DNA of 64,000 bases from Dentipellis sp. KUC8613 (taxonomy: Eukaryota > Basidiomycota > Agaricomycetes > Russulales > Hericiaceae), in the NCBI GenBank assembly GCA_002286715.1, contig NSJX01000003.1:1042680-1106679 (forward strand), read 5' to 3'. Positions 57,015 through 64,000 of this stretch are shown here, piece by piece. Under the pieces are notes generated by a model, which searched no databases, was not told the origin of the DNA, and worked only from the letters and a program-made list of their open reading frames with translations. How positions within the stretch are numbered: the first letter of the stretch is position 1; the number at the start of each line of letters is the position of its first letter. Position numbers and translations under genes: made by a program.

Positions 57015-57316
57015 GAAGGCAGGCCAATCAAGGGGGCGGGAAGTATAAATTAGAGAGAAGACTACACCACACAAGTGACAATGTGAGGGGATCCAAGCAG
57101 GGGGAGAGCTCCCGGTGAGTAAGTAACAACTTCAACTAGACCGTAGTACTCGTAGACGTACCAGGGCTAATTAATGTCACCTTGCCGTTAGGCGCCCGGT
57201 TGCCACAAGCGGGGATTGCCGAACGGACTTTCATTCCCGCCCCGAACTCAGTGTTGCTCACCATCCCCCAGCAAAGAGCCCAGCAAGAAGCTCATAATCG
57301 ACGGCGGTACAAAATC
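57015..57316. promoter_or_regulatory. Divergent intergenic region, Tic20-like / eS24
   Basis: 302 bp between start codons of divergent genes. No TATA box; the region should contain the ribosomal-protein promoter and 5' leader. Confidence 0.45.
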
Positions 57317-58000
57317 ATGGTGAGTTTCAGGTTTCCATGCTGCTCGTATGCTAGACCAGTCCGTTTGGCGAAAAAAATGGGCGTATTTGGTGGAGATCTA
57401 GGTTGGATGGATGGAATCGCGAATGGATGAGACGCAGCACGGAAATTGCAGGATCTGACCCCGTCCCTTGCGCCCTATAGGATAGCTCGGCACCAGTCAC
57501 CATCCGCACGCGGAAATTCATCACCAACCGTCTGTTGGCCCGACGCCAATTCGTCGTCGATGTCCTCCACCCCTCGAGGCCGAATGTGCCCAAGTCCGAG
57601 CTCTCCGAGAAGCTCGCCGCGATCTACAAAACCGACAAGAACCGTGTCGTTCCCTTCGGCTTCAGGACCCACTTTGGTGGTGGACGGAGCACTGGTTTCG
57701 CTCTGATCTACGACGACGAGGCGTCGCAGAGGAAGTTTGAGCCCAAGTACCGTCTGGTTCGGGTATGTAGTCTTGGCTATCGTGTGCGTCTTGGTCATTG
57801 ACTGGAACTATCATAGTCCGGGCTCGAGACCAAGGTGGATAAGGCTTCGCGTAAGCTGCGCAAGGAGCGCAAGAACCGTGGAAAGAAGGTGGGTTCTGCC
57901 CTCTCTGGAGGCTGCTGTCGACATGCTAAAACTTTGCTTCGCTCAGCTCCGTGGCACGAAGAAGGTCAAGGCCGCGGAGCCCCCGAAGAAGGGCAAATAA
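57317..58000 (+). CDS. RPS24: Small ribosomal subunit protein eS24
   Basis: Component of the 40S ribosome. Exons 57317-57319 (just the ATG), 57481-57762, 57817-57888 and 57947-58000, 136 residues. The protein reads [75 protein letters not shown] and ends with a Lys-rich [13 protein letters not shown]; this is unmistakably eS24. The coding part of exon 1 is a lone start codon, followed at once by a 161-nt intron, longer than most here. This is a common arrangement in ribosomal-protein genes. Confidence 0.97.
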
Positions 58001-58334
58001 ACGTCTCGCCCGCGTTTCATACCTTCTTTTCCTCGTATGTCACTATCCTGCAAAATGGTACATATGTGTCGTGCTGCTGCATATGCCTCCCTCTGTCACA
58101 TTATCATGATTTTATGCGCATGACCATCATAATCTGGAACTCGCTGTAAGATATCAGGGTGCTGCCTTAGGACATAAATTACCGAGGTATGCAGAGTGAT
58201 TACTTTCAAAGATATCTCAAAGTCTACTTTCACAGGAATCCGACGACTGTGATTCAGATATTAAGTACGAACGGATGGGGTATGTAATCTGTGCGGGGCA
58301 TATTACACTGCGGTAGCAGGTCGAGTAAACATGG
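58001..58334. other. Intergenic, 334 bp, convergent 3' ends
   Basis: Flanks of RPS24 and ARP1; nothing else recognised. Confidence 0.5.
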
Positions 58335-59919
58335 TTAGAATCCGAACTTTTTATGTATGATGTCCGGGTCCTCTTGGTATTCCTCCGCGGACACCCACAT
58401 CTGGAGGGATGTCAGTGACATCACTTGGCTTGTAGCATAGAGAGCTAACCTTTTTGAACGTGTTGAGTCCAGCCAAGATGGAGCCTCCTATCCATGTAGA
58501 ATATTTGCGCTCCGGTGGTGCATAAATCTTAATCTTCACGTCTTTCAGCGCAAGTTTCTTCACCTCGTTCAGCAATCGGTCGCCGAATCCTGTGAAACGT
58601 GAGGTCATGCTGAAGGCAGGCGAAGCCGTGCAACATACCGCGACAAAGAGTGCTACCTCCACTGAGCACAATATTAGAGAACAAGCTCTTTCTGAGATCC
58701 AAATCAACGCGGTTGATCGAGTCGACCACGACTTGGTGGACTCCAGCATCTTCCAGGCCTACGAGCTCTGGGTTGAAGAGGATCTCCGGTGCACGGAATC
58801 TCTCTGGGCCAAGCTTATGTATTCATGAGCAACCTCGCATACATCTTGGGACGACAAACTCACCTGCACGGTATTGCCGTCAGGTAATCTGAATTCTTCC
58901 ACCCTTCCCGTCGAATCTTTCTCTTCTTTGGCCGGGTTCAACGCGACATAGCAGCATTTTTCTTTGATCGTGCGTACAACCTCGCGCTCTGCTGTTGTGT
59001 GCAGATGATGCCCTGACTTTCGCAAGAGTAATTGCAAGTGGTCTGTCACATCGCTGCGTAAGGTGTGTCATGAGTCAGTCTTCCGAACACCTGTTGAGCT
59101 GTGTGGCTTACCGACCAGCCACGTCCACTCTCCGAATAGCATGAGGCATAGAGAAGCCCTCAAATACGGGCACGGCGTGGGTTACCCCATCTCCGGAGTC
59201 CAGAACAATCCCAGTTGTTCGACCTGAGGAATATCTGACACGTAGCATTTCGATAAATGTTGACTGGCGATGATGCATAATTCCAAACTTACAAAGACAA
59301 TACTGCTTGAACTGATATATAAAGTGCGGGGACGTTGAAAGTGTCAAAGAAAATCTGTGCAGCTACATCTCGATTTGTGCGAGGATTGAGTGGCGCTTCG
59401 GTGAGAAGTACGGGGTGCTGAGTGGGAGAAGAGTATAGATCAGACGGCGTGTAGGTTGATCAAAGGGTTATTAGGAAACGCACCTCCTCGCTGAGCGTCC
59501 CAAGCTCCTCCGCGTACACCCAATTCCATATTCGTTCCATATCGTCCCAGTCCGTCACGACGCCATGCTCCATGGGATATTTGATTTTAAGTAGACCTCT
59601 GAACTCTTGTGCCTTGCGCCCGATGAACACGTCGCCTTCTAGTGCACCCGCCATGACGCGGACGTGTTTTGGTCGACCCACACTGGTTTCCTCAGTACGC
59701 CATGGAACCATATGGAAGACGCGTGAATGACCTACAATGAAGGGAAGAAGCATTTCGGATGGTCCTGCCCTGCAAAGCCTGCCTTGATTGTGCCAGAACC
59801 CTGTTGTACAAAGCGATAGCTCAAATTCAGAGATCATTTACGCCTCACTCGGTGGACGGACGGACATTGTCAATCACTACAGGTTGATTCGTGAGGACAT
59901 CCTCGAACTCAGCGGACAT
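58335..59919 (-). CDS. ARP1: Actin-related protein 1 (centractin), dynactin filament
   Basis: Forms the short actin-like filament of dynactin. Nine exons: 59919-59866, 59800-59736, 59682-59484, 59417-59293, 59234-59112, 59053-58864, 58813-58639, 58589-58450 and 58400-58335, 378 residues. Key segments: [99 protein letters not shown] and [32 protein letters not shown] separates Arp1 from conventional actin. The end is IHKKFGF. Intron 1 uses a GTCCGT donor. Starts 189 bp from and divergent to the next gene. Confidence 0.93.
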
Positions 59920-60108
59920 TGTTTCAAACTGTCGCTCGAAGGGAGTGGTGAGAATGTGCAGGGAAGGGAAGGGAAAGCGGTATCGGGTGAAGCAAGTTAC
60001 AGTTGAGACGAACGCGTCCTGCTCGCGGTGGCGGCGTCACTTGGCGCGCTGCATCTATCGTCGCGTACCCTCATATCACTCTCAGTGCTTAGTGCCTCTA
60101 GGGACGGT
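59920..60108. promoter_or_regulatory. Divergent promoter ARP1 / Cys-rich membrane protein
   Basis: 189 bp between the two start codons. No TATA element seen; classed by position. Confidence 0.5.
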
Positions 60109-60920
60109 ATGTCTCGGACAAGTCTCTCTCGTCTACCAGGCCCGTATCTACTTGTCCTGCTTTGGACTCTATTCGCTCTAGTGGTACGCTCGGTGCTTGG
60201 TTCTATCTCAGTCTGTATAATGACGGCATTGCAGTTACCGGGCGAGGCTGCACTGGGGAACAAATGGGAAGCTACCAGCTTCTGCAAATGCAAGCCCAGC
60301 ACCCTCATGCGTGGCTTCTCTGTAATGACTTTCGGCAACCTTCGTTTCTAGGCATATGTTTTGGGTCGAATTACTCCATCCTCCATCTCGACATACCTGA
60401 CAACCCTTCTAAACCGTGCTTGTCATGTACCAAGCAGTGGTGCTTGAACCAGAACCTGCCAATATGTGCTGGTGCTTCATTGGGTGACACCGATCCAGAC
60501 ACCGCAACAGGGAAAGAAGGTGATGTTGAAGCGCGCTGTTTCCGTGAGTAGTGTTGCTCTCTAGACTGCAGCAGAATCATGACGCCGCGTTCATCAGAAC
60601 GAGACTCGCCTCGAGATCAATTCGTGGTCACCGTGTTTCTCCTGACGGTCTTGGGCCTCCTGCTCGGCGCGGGGATTAAGGGCAGGATGGTGAAGGCAGG
60701 CCTCGACCCCAACGTGCCGTGGAACGCTGGCCAGAAGTGGTGGCAGGTATGTCCCTCTCAGACATATAGTTAGAATGTTGCCTAATAACTGTTGCAGGCA
60801 TGGAGCCCCCAGAGACAATTTCGAGAACTCAATCTGCTGCGTCAAATGCCGGGCAGTTCGCGAGATCAGGCGTATTCGACTCTCCCCACCCAGGCTGGCG
60901 CCTCCCAGAATGCTACGTGA
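60109..60920 (+). CDS. Conserved fungal membrane protein with Cys-rich lumenal domain
   Basis: Exons 60109-60183, 60235-60310, 60352-60543, 60598-60746 and 60798-60920, 204 residues. A hydrophobic start (GPYLLVLLWTLFALV) fits a signal peptide. The ectodomain contains FCKCKPSTL, then KPCLSCTKQWCLNQNLPICA and TATGKEGDVEARCF, with eight Cys likely disulphide-bonded. One membrane helix follows (FVVTVFLLTVLGLLLGAGI) and a cytosolic tail with a WWQAWSPQRQ segment. I recall this layout in both basidiomycetes and ascomycetes but know no assigned function. Intron 1 (51 nt) is in frame and open, so its removal is likely but not certain. Confidence 0.75.
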
Positions 60921-61319
60921 CCCCGCCAGTACTACACTGTGGGCGTCTCGGATGGTGCATCTCCCCACTGTCTTTATATATTCGGATAATTTTGTATTAT
61001 GTTCGGAGGTTATTCAAGGTGATGATAGATAGGCGGAGCAACTTTGGTCAATTGACCCGTGTACCCAAAATCCGGTTCGTGTCGCTGTAGTTTCCGTCTT
61101 CTACGGACTCGTGCCCAGGTTCGGGTGCCGAGGCTGAGTGTCGGAGAACTCAGCGGTCCAAGTTTGCCTCTGGTCATTCCGGATTGTCGGGCGCTTGGCG
61201 GGAGATGAGAGACACGTGCCATATGTACTCTATCTCTTGGAGTTGGACCACTACGGCCAGTTGCATATATAACTCACCGGCACCCCCGGTTGCTTCTACA
61301 CACTCCTTATACTACGCGC
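60921..61319. other. Intergenic, 399 bp
   Basis: 3' flank of the membrane protein gene and promoter of the next; carries the TATA element listed separately. Confidence 0.5.
61265..61271 (+). promoter_or_regulatory. TATA box of the myristoylated-protein gene
   Basis: TATATAA about 50 bp upstream of the ATG at 61320. Good match and spacing. Confidence 0.55.
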
Positions 61320-61766
61320 ATGGGACACATCTGCTCAAAACCTTCGACTCACACCGGAGCGCATACTGTGCTCAGTCCAGCTACTCCTCCGCAGACGGTG
61401 TCTGGCCGTCCGTCCACACAACGTCCGCCGCGGTCCGCCCCGCAGCCGTCCGTAGCGCGTCCGCCCGCAACACGTCCGCCCCGCAATGCGGCAGCAGAAG
61501 CAGCAGAGAAAAGGCTGAAAGCAGTAAGTTGTGCTCCCCTAGCTTGGTGCCGAAGCATCTAACGTGCCACTCCAGGAGAAGAAGAGGGGGGTAAAGGCAT
61601 CGAGTGCCAAAGGCGGAAGCCTTGCCGCCAAGCTAGATGCTTCGAGATCGGCGGCGTACAGAACCCCCGAAGCTCGGCAGGAAGATAGACTCGTGGTAAG
61701 AGCATGGTGTCTGCTATGCGAGATGGCTCGGTTGACCATATCCGCCGTCCACCCTAGTGGGACTAA
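61320..61766 (+). CDS. Small protein with N-myristoylation-type start
   Basis: Exons 61320-61523, 61576-61695 and 61758-61766, 110 residues. The start MGHICSKPSTHTG fits N-myristoylation (Gly2, small residue at position 6) with a nearby Cys5 that could be palmitoylated, so membrane attachment is likely. A Pro/Arg/Ser-rich middle leads to a helical region (AAAEAAEKRLKAEKKRGVKA) and a conserved-looking end (RTPEARQEDRLVWD). The final exon codes only Trp-Asp-stop; without that splice the frame continues for about 26 more residues. I recall similar VWD-ending proteins in fungi, without known function. Confidence 0.7.
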
Positions 61767-62601
61767 TCCCAATAAACCGATCGTATCCTGCCTCGCCACG
61801 GGTGCCGTAAGGAACCGATATGGAGGAAACATACCCGAGTTCTAGGATGGTTCTTACACGCTGCATAACCGTGTTGCAAGATAGGAGCCGGCGAGCCCAC
61901 TAGCAGCTCGAGATCTTATCTCAGTCAAGTTCGTGTACTCTCCAGCGTGCTCTTACACTGCCGCTGTCAGAATCAGGGAACCCGCCGCGCTACAGTGCAG
62001 CAGGCATCCTCGTTGTCGACACGTTCTGTGAAATTGATGCCGTTATATCCTGCCGCAGGGTTTTTGTGGTTCCATGCCATTGGTGGCGACGAGCATGCCT
62101 TCATCAGACCACCTTCTTCGCCTCCATGCAGGTGCAGGCCCATCGGAGCCCGGAGCTTCTCAAAGCCAAATCTCAGCACGTTGGAGTTGGTTGAACCTAG
62201 CCGAGAGACAGGTGGTGAGAGTGCCTGGTGTTGCGGACCTGTGCGAGAACCCTCCTACGGTCAAATTTGAGCCCTGTAAATTCGAACTGACAGTGTCGGC
62301 ATTTTCCTGCTCGCGTGAAATGGCCCTCTATTTTGTGTGAAGTGAGAAACATGCAGGATACTGCGCATTTAGAATAATTTCCGTTCTCCGATGAACATCG
62401 TATGTATGTCTGAGTGAATGAAGTTGATTTGACGCGACTTGAATCTGGTGTGACATAACTCCTGCTCTCGACTTCCTACATCCATTGTATAGCTCTTCGG
62501 GACCTTTCGCAACGTTCCACCGGCTGCATTTCTGGCCAAACTCTGAAACGCAATAACCTTAATCTGGCTGCGTAGTGGCTTCGACGTGTAGTTGGAACGA
62601 T
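61767..62601. other. Intergenic, 835 bp
   Basis: Tandem flank between two plus-strand genes. Some short frames on both strands; none has credible protein character. No repeat or RNA gene recognised. Confidence 0.5.
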
Positions 62602-63730
62602 ATGACGGGGCATGAGTGGGAACGAGTCCTATGGAAGTCTCAACCATATCCTGACAATTATGTCCCCGACTCGTTCCTGTCGACTCTGAGCATGAATGGT
62701 GAGTACAGTCTTTCCAGCTGCTTCGTGTTTCTGACCCGCGGACATAGTCAACTTCAAGCCCCATAACTATTGGTTATTGATGCTCGGATCGTACACCGTA
62801 ACTCAGCACCTCTCTACGCTGCTCATATTCCTTGTCATTTTTGTACGATTGATGAACGCGACGTTCGATCCACGACTTCTAATGCTCACATGTGCAATCC
62901 TGTTCGTCACTGGCTGTGCCATCTGGGAGCTACTGCACTTCACGTGGAGAGGAGCGGCCCACAATACTCATGACCGTCGTAAGCATTCAATGAACGTTCG
63001 CCTTGTGCATCCGATGAACATGATGAAACAGGGGCCAAAACGTTGAAGGGCTCAATCCTCGTTTTCCTTGCGCTTATGGCATTGTCCCCCATCTTGCGGA
63101 CCGTGACGGCAGGCATATCGTCAGATTCCGTGTGGGCCTTGTCCGCCTGGCTTTTCGTCCTCAACACTGCCTTTGCTGATTACAGGGCGGTCGGCTTCTG
63201 GGGTAGACCTCGGGAAAGGTGACTACCAGCACCATGCGCTCAGTGTCGACTTTCTCATGTATCTTAGGTGGACTTCTGTGGTGTCGATCAACGCCGCGAT
63301 ATGTGCTGCCGTGGTTCTAGCATCGCGTTTGTGCGATGACATATCCGTGTTTGCCTTCGTCTTGTTCTCCGTGGAGCTTTTCGGTCTCTTTCCTGTTTTG
63401 CGTCATCGATTGCAGGTAAGAACTCGTGCAACGGCTGTGACCAATTCTGACTACCTGAGAAGGTCACGCATGTGCTTATACACACGGCATTAACGGCGCT
63501 GCTCGCTGTGGTATCGATTCTTCTCACAGCGTCTCTGTCTATCGTCGTGACGTACATGTATCTCGCCGTTCTCGTCTGCATCAACTTCGTCGCGCCCGCA
63601 TTGTTGATCTGGGCACAACGGTTCAAAAAGTGCGCAGCAATTCACTTCACATTGGAACCCGTCGCTGATCTAGGGATATAGCGAAATACGCGGGCCATGG
63701 GATGCTGCAACTCCGATGGTCAATATCTGA
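62602..63730 (+). CDS. GPI2: GPI N-acetylglucosaminyltransferase subunit C
   Basis: PIG-C/Gpi2 subunit of the ER complex that adds GlcNAc to phosphatidylinositol, the first step of GPI-anchor synthesis. Exons 62602-62698, 62748-62978, 63032-63218, 63268-63415, 63463-63629 and 63682-63730, 292 residues. It begins EWERVLWKSQPYPDNYVPDS, then NFKPHNYWLLMLGSYTVTQH and several membrane helices (LLIFLVIFVRLMN, LLMLTCAILFVTGCAIWELL, GSILVFLALMALSPILR). TSVVSINAAICAAVVLASRL is a PIG-C hallmark. The last intron removes a misleading in-frame end and yields RFKNEIRGPWDAATPMVNI, the conserved PIG-C C terminus. Confidence 0.92.
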
Positions 63731-64000
63731 GATCCCGTGCCGATCCCTCGTTGCCAATTCTTTTGCAACATCTTCACGCGCACGGCCTATCGCCTAGGCA
63801 CTCCCGACACATGCTTGGATAGGAATAGCAACGCTTGGCTGCATCCTTGATCCGTTAGAGCCTGGTCAGGGAGAATTATAGGGTGTGGCCATGGCACGTG
63901 GTGGGACAGGTGCAGAAACGGGCAGAAACGTGTTTTAGTCTGTGCATGCAGGCCAGATCAGTGTTGCGATCCATCGTCGCGTGTTGAACACGCGTCGGAC

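Noticed and set aside
1..64000. Transposable elements, tRNA or rRNA genes
   Set aside because: I saw no reverse transcriptase, transposase, terminal repeats, cloverleaf-like sequence or rRNA core motif; a dedicated scan (tRNAscan-SE, RepeatMasker) would be needed to exclude small ones.

Overview
The window is about 64 kb of a filamentous basidiomycete nuclear genome, most likely an Agaricomycete (mushroom-forming fungus). The evidence is indirect but consistent. Genes are dense and carry many short (about 45-65 nt) GT-AG introns. Very small exons are common, and neighbouring genes often start head-to-head. Several predicted proteins have the form I associate with Agaricomycetes: a secreted polysaccharide lyase 8, a CPL1-like cysteine-rich secreted protein, and an ankyrin protein with a C-x-C-x2-C motif. 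I see no transposon, rRNA, tRNA or CRISPR array. All gene models were assembled by hand from splice signals, reading frame and remembered family conservation. In almost every multi-exon gene the exon lengths sum to a whole number of codons.

Layout: 1-10 kb has a dienelactone hydrolase fragment running off the left edge, a GNAT-like membrane protein, Elongator subunit Elp5, a Ser/Pro-rich protein of unknown role, mitochondrial aspartate aminotransferase, cytoplasmic aspartyl-tRNA synthetase (head-to-head with the aminotransferase) and a small single-pass membrane protein. 10.9-20 kb has an Ssh4-type SPRY/PPxY ubiquitin-ligase adaptor, the AMPK gamma subunit Snf4, an ankyrin protein, a Vam7-like PX-SNARE and an Mtm1-like mitochondrial carrier. 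20-27 kb has eisosome protein Pil1, eIF4E, a head-to-head pair of basic/coiled-coil proteins (called A and B here) and an SPF30-like Tudor splicing factor. 27.7-36.4 kb has Rio2 kinase, N-terminal acetyltransferase Naa40, complex I ESSS subunit, glycine cleavage H protein, mitochondrial EF-Tu (14 exons) and peroxin Pex14. 36.7-52 kb has golgin Imh1, polysaccharide lyase 8, t-SNARE Sec9, an unknown protein, a GPI-anchored-like protein, Myg1 exonuclease and the PP2A scaffold subunit Tpd3. 53-64 kb has two secreted proteins in tandem, a Tic20/DUF4870-like membrane protein, ribosomal protein eS24, Arp1 of dynactin, a cysteine-rich membrane protein, a 110-residue probably myristoylated protein and GPI-anchor enzyme subunit Gpi2/PIG-C.

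Most genes are housekeeping and do not form one pathway. Some neighbours do fit together: the aminotransferase that makes aspartate shares a 239 bp promoter with the synthetase that uses it, and several trafficking genes (Ssh4, Vam7, Pil1, Imh1, Sec9, Arp1) are scattered through the window. The most unusual signal is the A/B pair at 23.8-25.8 kb. The two divergently transcribed proteins align without gaps over about 100 residues, share three intron positions and phases, and have internal exons of identical length (157 and 69 nt). They are therefore head-to-head paralogues, possibly partners, in a family I cannot name with certainty.
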